Positions 11,850 to 22,849 of a DNA stretch of 64,000 nucleotides are shown here, in pieces. The notes beneath the pieces were generated by a model. The model saw nothing but the letters and a program-made list of their open reading frames with translations, was not told the DNA's origin and searched no databases. Every line of letters starts with the position of its first letter. The first letter of the stretch is position 1. Source of the stretch: Gnetum montanum (taxonomy: Eukaryota > Streptophyta > Gnetopsida > Gnetales > Gnetaceae); contig MNCI01009243.1 of assembly GCA_015680685.1 (NCBI GenBank), forward strand, positions 129,536-193,535. Direction: 5' to 3'. Position numbers and translations under genes: made by a program.

Positions 11850-14576
11850 CTAAGTTCTAGGTAGAGGTGGCTCTTCCATAAGTTTCTTTCCCTTGTTGTC
11901 AGGCTTTTTAAATTGGTATTTTTTTAGGAGTGCTTGCAACTTCTCTTATTCTGTTCTTGGATTGTGGACCATCCATGCTGATGAACCAATGTTGGATGGG
12001 TTCAGCATGTTCCACAAACATGATAGTTGTGGAAACATCTAATTAGCTTTAACATACCATGTTGCAAACTGTCATCTTTCTTCTTCAAAGGCTAGCCTTT
12101 TCTTTAAGTTCATGATAGTTTGTTAATCTTTTGGCTAGATTTGCTGCTACATCTTTTTGTCCCTAGAAGCTAGTGTTAATTACTTCTAGTTTTAAGTTTT
12201 CTTTTTGAAGTTTTTATAGAGCACCTTTTCTATTTACAAACTCATTCTCATATAAAGCATAAGTGGTTGCTACTTGCTATTTTAGTTCATTTTGGGCCTG
12301 CTTGTTGTTAACAGTGCCAGGTTAGCATAACAGAGGTTTGCTAATTCCATGTATTCTTTTAAGTCTTCTATATATAGGTCTTTATTTTTCACTTCCACTT
12401 TATAGGTCTAGGCCACGCTGTCCAAGATGAGTTGCCAATCAGAATTTTGTGCTGCAATAGAATTGATTTTGGCCTTGGCCATCTAGATCTCTTTCTCATT
12501 TATCTACTTGTACATGCCCACTTGGTCTCGGAAGTGTTCTTTGATCATTTCTTATTTCCTAGCCTTGTTTTGCCACATGCTAATTTTGATATTTGATTTC
12601 TATCTAATGGTGCAGACCTCCTCTATAGAGAGGGTTCTATTTTCTCTTGTGAGGTGGCTCATATCTTGGTTGATCCTCATCAACTACTCTCTCAACTAAT
12701 GGATGCTTTCTTTTAAAGTGTTTTTTTACTTTTCTACTATGCTCAACTTCATGTTGTTTGTAGCGAGTTGTTTGTTTTCTTCTTGTAAGGCAGCAAGTGC
12801 TTTGGCATGGATATATGATTAGGCTTTAGCTACTAAAGCTTTCCATACTACCATTTCTTTCTCATTTGCTATGTATTTATTGTTTGTAAGGAGGAAATTG
12901 ATTTGCTCAATTTTGAATTATGCTATTTGATTTGGTTCTATGAATTGAGGTGGATCTTTCCTTTATGCTTTCAGGGCTACAAGCTCTTCTTGTAATTTAT
13001 GAAGCTCATTCTCAACATGTTCTACCTTAGTTTTGGCCCTGATTAATTTTCCTTTTGTGGCAATTAATTCAAACTATGTTACAATGATATCATTAGGAAT
13101 ATCAAATAGATTTGTCATAACTTATCCTATTTACAATAGTTTATCCAACACATCTTCCTATTTTGCTCTAGTCATAGATGTACTAGTTATTATTTAAGTA
13201 TCTTTGGTTCAAGAAATATCCATTGGTGGCACAATAGGTACATTAAAATATTCTTTAATGTGATTTGTGATCACTTTTGTGACTCCTACTACATCATGGT
13301 GTTACATGACCACAACTGTTGCTCCTTTTCCCAATTCAAGCATCACTTGAAACAATTCAACATTCTCAAAAATTTGTTGGAACCATTAGGCCTTTCCTCT
13401 TGACTGCAACAATATTTGTCCACTAGTAGGATTGGTTGAAATGGTTGGTTTGATTGCATCATCAATAAATTTGAATAAATTGGCCTCTTCTCTACTTTCC
13501 CAACTAATAGTTTCTACAATTTGCTGCAGATGATTCATTGAAGGTTTGTAATCTTACGATGGCAGTGGTGAAACTTGTGGTTGCTACTACTATTGTCTTA
13601 TGGGCTGGGTAGTTTCCTTAGTGCCTGGTTGTTCTTCTAAGTGGTCTTTTTTGGAAGGCATTGGCTTAAGCATTTTGGCATTGAAAGCATTCTGTGCCTT
13701 CCTCAATGCATCATTTATATATCCTTGGATACTAGCTCATTTACATAACTTCCAAATAAGGCAAGGAAATGGAAGTGTTAAATTCCCTGCCTTCTTTTCT
13801 TCAAACCACCTTTGGATTTATGTTAAGTAGAGGTGAGCAATGTTTGCATTAAAATTTTCCATTAATATTGCACTCCCTCTCCCTGCATATGTAGAGATTC
13901 TATTTAATCTTTTGGTAGGAAACAAGTAATATGTACCAATTTTGAAATAGATCTTTTCTTCTGCAATTAATTTGTTGTATTCTTTATCTTCTTTGTTGTA
14001 TGCTTGCTATAACCACAACTTCTTGGTCTCTATGTTAGATTTGGTTGATATTTGTGCCACCTTTGCTCTTTGATTAGGCACATTTAATACCTTTGCTATT
14101 GCCTTAACTGAGTAAGATACTGAGATTTCTTTAATTTTGATTGTAGCACCAGCTTCTCGATTTTGATAAAACTGAAGTGTTTCTTTTGGGTACCATTCTT
14201 CATTGTTTGTCAGAGTAGGCCACAAAGGAGATGTCTGAAGTTGGGCCTTAATAGCTTCTAGAGCAAATTCCAAGAATTGACCAAAGTTGAGTTTCATAAT
14301 TACTGTCGACATGATGGATTTTTTCTGAATAACTTGAAGGCCTTCAAGTGATAGTATAAGTTACTGTCCTTGGACGGGCATTGGTGGAACATCCACTTCT
14401 ACTTAAGAAAATTTCTCAATGGTAGGAGTTTGTTGATGAATTCTGAAAAATTGTGCTTCCTACTCTTCTTGTTCTACTTGCAGATTTTGCTTGCTCACTT
14501 GTCCTCTTCCACGACCTCATGGTCTTTTGCTTACAGGTTTTGGGAGTTCTCCTTGTGCTCTTCTTTTTGGGACCAT
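11850..14576 (-). pseudogene. Element B ORF3: coiled-coil protein encoded downstream of pol
   Basis: This is the best copy of ORF3, about 2.7 kb or 909 codons. I chose the ATG at 14576 because it opens a basic stretch, MVPKRRAQGELPKPVSKRP, which looks like a nuclear localisation signal, followed by GRGRG. An inner start at 14312 (MSTVIMKLNFG) is aligned in element F as MVTMELNFG. The globular block holds SPLWPTL and VSYSVKAIAKVLNVPN. A P/Q-rich linker follows, then a block with MLELGKGATVVVM and HHDVVGVTKVITNHIKE. From about 13000 to 12000 long heptad-like K/E/L/I runs suggest coiled coil. It ends near 11850 with KKLMEEPPLPRT and TAG. Many TAG/TAA stops show decay. It occupies the place of the env-like gene of Athila, but I see no signal peptide or membrane segment. 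Confidence 0.65.
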
Positions 14577-15190
14577 CTACAATCAATCAAGGGTTTGGAA
14601 CTGCTAGAATATTCTCATAAAAGAGCAAAAATTTTAATCCTTACTCATACCCTTGATTATATCAAGTTCTTAGTTCATTATGATTATAGAGTTAGAAGAT
14701 TTTTCAATAACAACCCCATTAATACTTTAAATGAGTGGTATGATCAATTATAAGTCTACTTAAACTAGTTTGGCCTTAACATGAGTGGTTTACTTTAAAT
14801 ATTATTAATATGTTTCCTTAGACTTACCTTTATAATATCTTCTGGTTGTTAGGAATTTTGAAAAAATCAACCTAAATTTCCCGTACTAGCACCCCCATGA
14901 CTAAGGTGATCCCTTTGGGATCATGTAGATTCAAAAATCATGCAAATCAGGGTAATAATGAGCAAGTTGTGGGCACTGGAAGTTGGAGTGTTAGAGCTCT
15001 TTAGCTATGAGGAAAAATTGGCAACAATTCCCTTGTTATGAAATTCAAAAATTAAAAATTTTTCTAACTCCCTTGCACTATATATAGTTTTTATGAATGC
15101 GATATTGTAGATACGACATTGTAGATGTGATATTGCAGGTGCCTATGATATCATAGATATGATGTCACCATAGAAAAATCAAAATTTCTA
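14577..15190 (-). promoter_or_regulatory. Element B ORF3 leader with LTR-like internal promoter
   Basis: In element sense the order is: GATATC/GATATT-type palindromic words (15175-15100), a TATA box CTATATATAG (15087-15078) followed by TGCAAGGG, about 180 bases of leader, a copy of the polypurine motif TTAGTCATGGGGGTG (14904-14890), then the ORF3 start at 14576. The LTRs show the same order: GATATC words, then TATAAATATAGTGC followed by TTGGGC. The likeness is direct. That it drives ORF3 is inference. Confidence 0.5.
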
Positions 15191-16640
15191 AATGTTTTTT
15201 TTTTTGGAAAAAACAAATTAAGTCCCATGGGATAGTTTGAAGAGATGCATCATGGTGAAAGGATCTTGATATGGAGATGATGCTTTAGTTATAAAAAATA
15301 AGCATTGAAAGTCTATGATTAAGGAATCATGGGCAATGAAAGTATATGAGGTATTGATGGAATAGATGAAAAAGATAACATTGTTGTGCTATTAGAACAA
15401 ATAGTGTGAATGATATGGGAAGTATTTATTATTATTTATTGGAATTGAAAGGCTTAAGATGATGTGGAATTTCTTGGCAGGTATAAGATACAATAGTTAT
15501 ACAAGTGGATCCTCCCCAAAGTAGGCTTAAGCCCTTAATTCCCTTGTATAACCACACCTAGATGTGTTCTTAGGCACTTAAGGAGTTGAATGTAATGCAT
15601 ACCTATTTAGAAAAACACACATATTAGTACCACTAAATTGGAAAAATTACTTTATGTCACAAAAAAGCATAAGTTATGATTATTCAAACAATGAGATGAA
15701 ATGGTTTTAAAAGGGATTGTAGAAATCAGGATGTGAGGTGTATTACCATAGGCATAATGAATTTGTTTGTTTTATTAGTGGTTAAAGTAAGCATTAGCCT
15801 TTTTGTCTAAGATTCAAACCAAGTCCAGACCACATTCCAGTGACATCGCATTGTTTCATCTCTTGGAATTGTAATAATAAGACTATCAATGTTACAAGGA
15901 GTATCATCACTTGGCATATTGTCCAAGGGAGGAGTTTATTCATGTAACTTTATTTCTATTCTTACATTTTTGAGAAGCCACCTACCTTCAGGCATGGGTA
16001 ACATGCCTTTTGAGGGAAACCCCCATAAACTTATTTTGTGCTATTTTATTTATTATTTGTGTAAATCCTTTTAAGGTAGCACTTATTTTACTCTTACCCC
16101 AATTTTTTGTTAGATCTACAAGGATATAATACAACCTCGACAACATTATAGAACTTACAATAATAATCCAAAAAATGAAAAATAAAAAAATCCACAAGTC
16201 CCCTTGATGTCACACCCTTTTAATTCCACTTGGTTCTTCACTTTTATTTCCAAGCATAATAATCATAAGTTTATTTTTAGTTTGATGATGGAAAGAATAT
16301 CATTATGGCCATGGTAAGAACCTCTTATTAATGGAATGAATGGATAGATGATGTGGGCTCACTCAGTCTCTTATGACTTGATTTCATAGAGAAATTTTCA
16401 CCTTATTTGGCAACATCTTGCCTTTATTTAAATGTGTTTTGTTAATGATCAAAATTTATTTACAAAGGGTTTAAAATAAAGTATAAAAGAAATGGGAAAG
16501 ATAGTAAAAATTATGAAAAAGTATAAAAAATGAAAAATGTTAAAGAATTGAAAAATATTAAAGAAAATGTGGAAGATTTAAGAAAAGAGAAAGTATAAAA
16601 GAATGAGAAAAATGTAAAAGAATTGAAGAATGAAAAGAAA
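15191..16640 (-). other. Element B spacer between pol remnant and ORF3 promoter
   Basis: No coding frame is supported. It contains the shared block at 15508-15532 (complement of CAAGTGGATC...AAAGTAGGC) and a T-rich (element sense) low-complexity run at about 16440-16640. It is collinear with the spacers of F (38401-39159 and 57794-58189). Confidence 0.55.
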
Positions 16641-17552
16641 AAACACTTATTAATACCCAATTCATGATAGGGTGTCTTCCCCACAACTAAACTCGTGGGC
16701 AAGTGTTCAAAAAATGCTCCTCAGATCTACTAAATCATACACTTTGGGTGGTTCTCTCACCATCTTTAGTGATTTAACTTTGTTATGATCATTCCATATG
16801 ATCTTTATGGTAGTTGAATTTTGATCATCCAAGTTGTTGTTTTCCTTTCCCATTGGTATGTGTTCATGAGTTAATATTTTCGTTTCCAAGTCCTTTCCCA
16901 TTGGTATGTGTTCATGTGTATCCATGCATATGTTTGACAAATTAAGGTTCTCAATTGGTGGTCATAGGGTGTCTTTTGGTTTTGTAGCTTTTACTTTTCT
17001 TTCTACACACATTTATGTTTCATTATTACTATGGACTGGTATGGTGTTTATGTTAGTATTTTCAATATTCTATCCACTATTGCACCCTTCTCTTTTAGTA
17101 GCTATGCATGGAATTCTTTATGTGTGGATGGCTCCATCTTTATCCTCTTTTGAGATCTCCATGGATAAATCTCTCACCTTTAGTTTAGCATCAATGGTGC
17201 TAAGCCATGCCCTCCCCATGATGATTGGACATTTCTTATCAGTATCCTTTCCATCAATCACCAGGATGTCTACTAGGTAGGACCACCCATTTACAGTGTT
17301 TACTACATCATTAATTTATTCCAAAGGTATGACAATAGATTCATTTTCAAGGTCTAACTTGATGTTGCATTCCTTAAATGGTGGTAGGCTCCATGTTTGA
17401 TATGTATCATAGGAGATTAAATTGGCTCCGGAACCTATGTCTAATAGAGCTTTGCATGGTAGATTCCTAGTTACTTGAAGATAGATGAAAGGAACTCTTG
17501 GGGTCAATTTGCTTCCGTGGGAGTGGCCATGCCTTAATCTAATTGATAACAA
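16641..17552 (-). pseudogene. Element B protease remnant joined to pol tail
   Basis: The frame 17552-17316 reads CKALLDIGSGANLIS, the D-[ST]-G region of a retropepsin with the Thr/Ser replaced by Ile. It continues to PIIMGRAWLSTIDAK near 17215, the usual protease end. RT, RNase H and integrase do not follow. Instead there is a linker in which the peptide THEHIPMGK occurs twice (about 16855-16920), then AHEFSCGEDT, which matches the pol C-terminus FQLSHGGDG of element D. The deletion therefore removed everything between protease and the pol tail. Confidence 0.7.
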
Positions 17553-20087
17553 CTATAGTGAGCATGATAGTTTTTATTTTTAGACTTGATGATGATGAAA
17601 TCTTGTCAAGAGTGTGAAGATCTATTTTAGGAGAATATGGTCTTAATAAATCTCCTATTCTACCAGCCTTCTTTGGACTCATCCTAAAGAAAGAACATTT
17701 CTTTGTTTGGCCCTTAGCATTGTTGATGAGATCTTCTATTCGTACATTTACTACCCTTGCAGCCTTTTTTTGCTATGGCTATGATGGCAATTCACCTTGC
17801 ATTGTAGGTGGTGGCATTGGTGGTAAAGGATTTGGATTAGGATTTGAAAGATTAGCTACTTACGAGTGCATGTGTGAGTTTAGATTAGTCCTTGGTGGTG
17901 TTAGTTAGTGGTATTCAAGTGGGTGATTTTGTGGATTTTGAATAGTGGTGTTTGTTAGTGAGATCAAATATTAGACATATTATCCATAAGGATCAAGTTG
18001 TCAATATGGATACTATTAGCATGGCAATGGCATGGCCCATGATTGTGGTTGCTGCCACTACTGATGGTAGTGCTTTTGTAGTTGTGGCAAGGCTCCACTA
18101 GGATATCTCATTGGTTGAATTTGTCGTCTGTAGTTACCTTAAGGATAAGGTAGCAATTTGGGCATTTTATTTTGAACAAATTGTGGGTTAAGTGTGTATG
18201 CCCTAGTTTCTTGCAGATCTACCATGACTAGACAACATCCCTTTGGAGGTTTGTACTAGCACATGGTACAACCTTCATCATCTATGGAGCTAGTGTCTGA
18301 GTACCTAGCTATTGAAGCAACATTACCCTTTTTTTCAAATTCCTTCTTCTTCTTTTTGTCTTTTCCTTTGTTGAGTGCTTGTTTTGCTTTCTCCTCCACA
18401 ATCTTTAGTGTTGTTGTACATTGTTCATCTACTGAATTCCACATTTTTGCTACGTGTGCTGCTACATTGACAATAGATTTCTAAATCGACAGCATCTCTT
18501 TCTTGATGACCTGGTCCAAGTTTTCTTCCTCTTGGGTATCACACACCAGTGCATCTCTTTTTTAGATTGATGGATCCCTATTGTATTCTTCTACCAATTC
18601 TCTTTTTCTGAGCTCTCCTACTTCTTTTACCACTTGATTGATAAGTCTTTGAATTTGATGGACGATTAATTTTGATAGTCTTCCTTGGGCATAAACCCTA
18701 AGGGTCTCTCTTATTTTTCTTCTTAGACCATCTATTATGTGCCTTAGTTGTTCCTTTGATGAAAATCCATGGCTTGGGAATTTATGTAATAGTGAATAAT
18801 ATTTTTCCATTGCTGCATCAAGGGTCTCGTGAGTCCCTTGTTTCTAGTTTTGGATTTTCTTTCTTAGGTTCGATACTTGTGAATATGTTTGATATTTCTC
18901 ATTGAAAATTTTGAGCATGGTACTTCAGCATCTAATGGATTCAGGTTCCAATGGTTTGTACTAGCTTTCTACTTCCTTCACAAGTGTTCTAGGAAAAAAT
19001 TTTAATTTTTTCCAATCACTTTCTATGTTTTGAAGGGCACGGGCATTGTGAAATGCTTGAAGGTGATGCCAAGGATTAACATTGTAGCCTCCTTCATATT
19101 TAGGCATGTTATTCATATCTAGCCACTTAATTTGGTTGTTCCTCATGTGTGTGGTTGGTATGTAGACTCTTTCCTAAATGTTGATAATGTTCTAGGTTAC
19201 CATAAGGGGTTCATCATCATGATCAGGTTCATGGGCTCTGTGGCAGCAGTGACTCCTTCTATGCTCATGACTCTCTTGATCCTCTCTTCTATTTCTATGT
19301 CATCTTCTTTCATACTCATATTTTGAATCAGAATACCTTGAGTATCAATCATGATGGCCATGAGCTCTTCTCTTTTTCTTATCAAAGTCTCGATAGTTGT
19401 GCTATCTCCTATCATAGTCCTTTGATGATCATGATGAAGTAGAGGAGGTAGTAGGAGAATGGTGCTAGCTGGTTCTCCTTTCATTACTCTTGTGAGTTTT
19501 CTTATATGGCTTAGTAGGATCCCTTGGCCTAGATTCCCACTTGTATCTTGAGTCAATAGCCTCTTCCTTGGTAGAGTGAAGTTGGGCATTGACAGGTTCT
19601 TCTAGTTTGATGATAGGTATCTTTGATGGCTCCTCATGATTTTGGTGGAGTTTTTCCAAAATGAACTAATCAGCATCAAGCTCTTCTATGACAATAGATG
19701 TGTTGTTCTACTTCCATTTGGTGTGAACATGTTTAATTCCCATAGTAGCATCCCTCTTTATTTCTTCCTTGTAGGTTTGTAGGGTCACGTCATGTGTTAA
19801 TTCAGATGACACCCTTCTTGAATATGGTCCAAGTGCATTCCTCTTAGAGTAGTTTGTAGCATGTTTAGTGCTACATATTTGGAAGGCATGACTATGTTGC
19901 CTTGTATATCTCTCCATCTCATTTGTTTTTCATGATGGAATATGAAGGTGAAGTCTGGATGATATGGATTAGTGTGAGAATAAGTAATACATGTTTGCAT
20001 TGACATTCCTCAGTTTTCTTCATTAACAATTTTGTTACTACTTCTTATTTCCTTAGTAGGTGATAGTTGATCATTATATGAAGCCAT
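17553..20087 (-). pseudogene. Element B gag, decayed
   Basis: The ATG at 20087 opens MASYNDQLSPTKEIRSS. The frame continues NPYHPDFTFIFHHEKQMRW (20006-19797). The gag core follows: KYEGGYNVNPWHHLQAFHNA (19146-18961) and YYSLLHKFPSHGFS, then RHIIDGLRRKIRETLRVYAQG (18810-18562), which are retrotransposon gag signatures. The zinc knuckle region reads DDEGCTMC near 18260 and has lost its His. The C-terminal part is rich in Q and P. There are several stops and frameshifts. Confidence 0.75.
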
Positions 20088-20224
20088 GTTATCATTTTTT
20101 GATGATTTATGTTAAGTGTGATTTATATTAAGGTTGTGAAGATTAGAGTTAGGTTCTGATACATCGAACTTTGGAAAATTAATTACTTAGTATAACATTA
20201 ACTTATCCTTGATAATGGTGCTAA
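20088..20224 (-). promoter_or_regulatory. Element B leader and tRNA-Asp-type primer site
   Basis: The - strand from 20223 to 20206 reads TAGCACCATTATCAAGGA, a transition-decayed match to the tRNA-Asp 3' end complement. It lies one base inside the 5' LTR that starts at 20225. The leader continues to the gag ATG at 20087, and is repeated at 30889-31009 beside LTR E. Confidence 0.65.
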
Positions 20225-20351
20225 TTATGAGTGGTGGAGTATCTAACACCCAACCATACGAGATATGAGTGTTCACGTGCAATCCCAATCAAACTTTACA
20301 GATAAGGTAATGTGATTATATGAGTAATTAGTTAGTGTTTGCAACTGTTGT
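20225..20351 (-). repeat. Element B 5' LTR, first piece
   Basis: This matches LTR E from 31010 (GGAGTATCTAACACC, CATACGAGATATGAGTG, GTAATTAGTTAGTGTTTGC). It breaks after GTTGT (20347-20351), the target of element D, and continues at 30086. The two pieces together are 918 bp, against 919 bp for LTR E. Confidence 0.8.
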
Positions 20352-21183
20352 TGAAGAGTGGAAAGTATCCCTACACCTAACCATACGAATCATAGGCATT
20401 CAAGTGCGATCTAGTTGAATTCTATAGACTTTAATTACTAAGTATGCTAAAGCTAAATGCTGAGTTTGTGTTGTTCATTTGTTGTCTTCCCAATCTCACT
20501 TGTGAAATGCAAGTGTATGGTTAAGTGTGATTGAGACATAAGATTTTTATCATTTTATGTTTTATCAATTTGATTGCCTAAAATAATAATGACAGAGGGA
20601 GTAATTAAATGCAAAGCAAACTATTGTCTAATCTAGCCTAACATTAGTAACCATCCCCACTTCCCAGACACATCCTAAACTTCATGTAAACACTATTGGG
20701 TTGTCAAATGCTAACCATTTCTAAGCTACCAAGTGTCACACGTATGTTCAAAGGGGTTGTGCTTGTGTATTTTAATTAGTTCCTTAATTAATCAAAATTA
20801 ATTATTGAATGAATAACATTAAATGTGAACTGAATGAAATCACAATGTATAAGTGCATAAAGAAAGAAAGTCTCAAGTGCTGCAAGGATGAATCAAAGAG
20901 CTCATCTTTATTGCCAACACAATGGTGTGTTTAGGTATATTAATGCTTAAATAAAGATCTGATTACAATTAGACCTCCTGCTACGAGCACTTGGAAAATA
21001 TTTTAACTCTTGAATGAACAAACTACAAGAATTTCACTACTTGACTCTAAAAACTACTCCTGAATCGTGTGCCCAAGGGCTATAGTCCCAGGAGTACCCC
21101 ATGATAGCGCATGCCTGATATTGCATCTTGGGCCGCGATATCATGTACCCGATATTGGGGCTCATGTAAAAAACAATTCATCA
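20352..21183 (-). repeat. Element D 3' LTR
   Basis: 832 bp, TGAAGAGTGG to ATTCATCA in + sense, aligned with 29233-30080. The TATA stretch kept in the 5' LTR (complement of 29958-29967) is broken here: the sequence reads GGGCTATAGTCCCAGG near 21078-21093. Confidence 0.85.
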
Positions 21184-21198
21184 TACCTCCATGATTGA
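21184..21198 (-). promoter_or_regulatory. Element D polypurine tract
   Basis: The complement reads TCAATCATGGAGGTA, abutting U3. It is the decayed form of TTAGTCATGGGGGTA. Confidence 0.65.
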
Positions 21199-22849
21199 AT
21201 GAAAACTCGTCCTCGAGTACAAAAGAAGAGGAACAAGTCCCTTACAAAATATATTAGGAGGTATGGAATGTTTGATTGATATGTAGAGTGACACAAAGGA
21301 AACAGAAAAATACAGAAGTGCTCAAGCATACATCATTACAATTGTGTACAAAGTTGGGTGTTCATGAAAACAAGAAAGAACACCCTCAGATCCAATAGAC
21401 ATCCAACCCCTCTTGGCAATAGAAGAATGAGGGAGAGGTACAAGAGATTCAGTGGTCATGAAAAATCTCCTGTGAGTGATATTGTTGCATCATCCTTGGT
21501 GAAGATAGTTCTACTTCCATTCCATGCTCCCCACTATAATTACAAAAAAATTAAGGATTAGTATATAAAGTGTAACACATAGCAGTTGAATACCTTGTCT
21601 CGTCAGTGATTTTATCTAGCTAAGTTGTGATGGTGGTAGATTAGTGGCTTGATAATGTTAGTGGGGAGACTAACAAATGGGTTAAGTAAGAGAAGCGGTC
21701 CATAAAATTTAGAAAAAGCTTAACACACGGAATAATGAAAAGAGGGTATGGAAATTCACAATAATAAAAATAAAGTATTCACTAAAAATAGTTGTGAAGG
21801 TGAGCACAATTGGATGGCATTGATGGAGTAAATAAAAGAATTTGATTGTGAAAATGTCTAAGGTTAAAGAACTAAACTTAACCAAACCAAAAGATATGCA
21901 AGTGGGTCCTCCCCAAAGTAGGCATAGGTATTTTTTGCCCTTGCATAACTTTAAACCAAGGAGTATGTGGGCTTCATGGATGATTAATGGTTAGGGAGGG
22001 TTAAGTACAAAAACCCAGAAGTAATTGACTGAGAATCCAAACATATCAAACTAGTTGTCCCAAATTGGAGAAGTAGGAAGTGAGAAAGGGCCTTAGTTAG
22101 AGGAGACAAGACACGCCCCATAACCAGTGCTCATAGCCCTTTTATTTGGTCTAAGGGTTGTGATTTGAATTCCCATATTATTTATTTATGATGTTTTTTT
22201 TGAATGGAAAGCACACCATGCAAAGACTTATTCAACTTGCTATTGTGGAATGACACAGAATGGTGAGAAGTTCACGAGAACATCCCCACACACAAGAAAA
22301 TGGAAAAGCATGAAGAATACCACATTCCTTTAAAGCCACACCTTATCCGAACCTTTGATTCAATCCCAATTTTGGAAACTACACAAGTTATAAATTTATT
22401 AAGGTTTTATTAATGAAAAAGGAATTGCATGTTTCCAAAACATGAAAAACCATAGAGTGTGTGGATGGGTGGATGATGTGGACTCACTACTTGTTACATG
22501 AAAGGAAACCATGTCCTAGTTGTCAGTAATGACATTCAGAGTTAGAAACCAGACATCAACAATCAAATGACAATTGATTACTACCACCATCGAGTAGCAC
22601 ATTACCATGGTACTTGGCACCTTATTAGCAAAAAGAGTAGAGAATTACACCAAACATAAGAAAATATAAAAGAAAGTAAAAGAGTATTCAAGAAATATTA
22701 AATATACTAACGATGGTGTAAAATAAAAAGTTAGAAAAGATAAATAACCTAAAAAACAAAAAGATGTAAAATAAAGAATATGAAAACAAAAAGTTGTAAA
22801 ACCAAAAATGTGTAAAACAAAAAGTGAAAAGAGTAAGAAGCCACTTAAA
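21199..22849 (-). other. Element D 3' non-coding region
   Basis: It is collinear with C 3766-5487 and holds no supported gene. It contains the shared block at 21898-21922 (complement of CAAGTGGGTC...AAAGTAGGC) and a low-complexity run of GTAAAA and ACAAAAA words at about 22655-22835, directly after the end of pol. Confidence 0.6.

Noticed and set aside
14370-14753. A 127-codon + strand open frame, the longest sense-looking frame in its area
   Set aside because: It lies antisense over the N-terminal part and leader of ORF3 in element B, which is supported by alignment with A and F. It has no recognisable motif.
16511-16702. Possible membrane protein (F/S/T-rich - strand frame)
   Set aside because: It is a translation of the T-rich low-complexity run after the pol tail, and similar frames arise at the same place in C and D.
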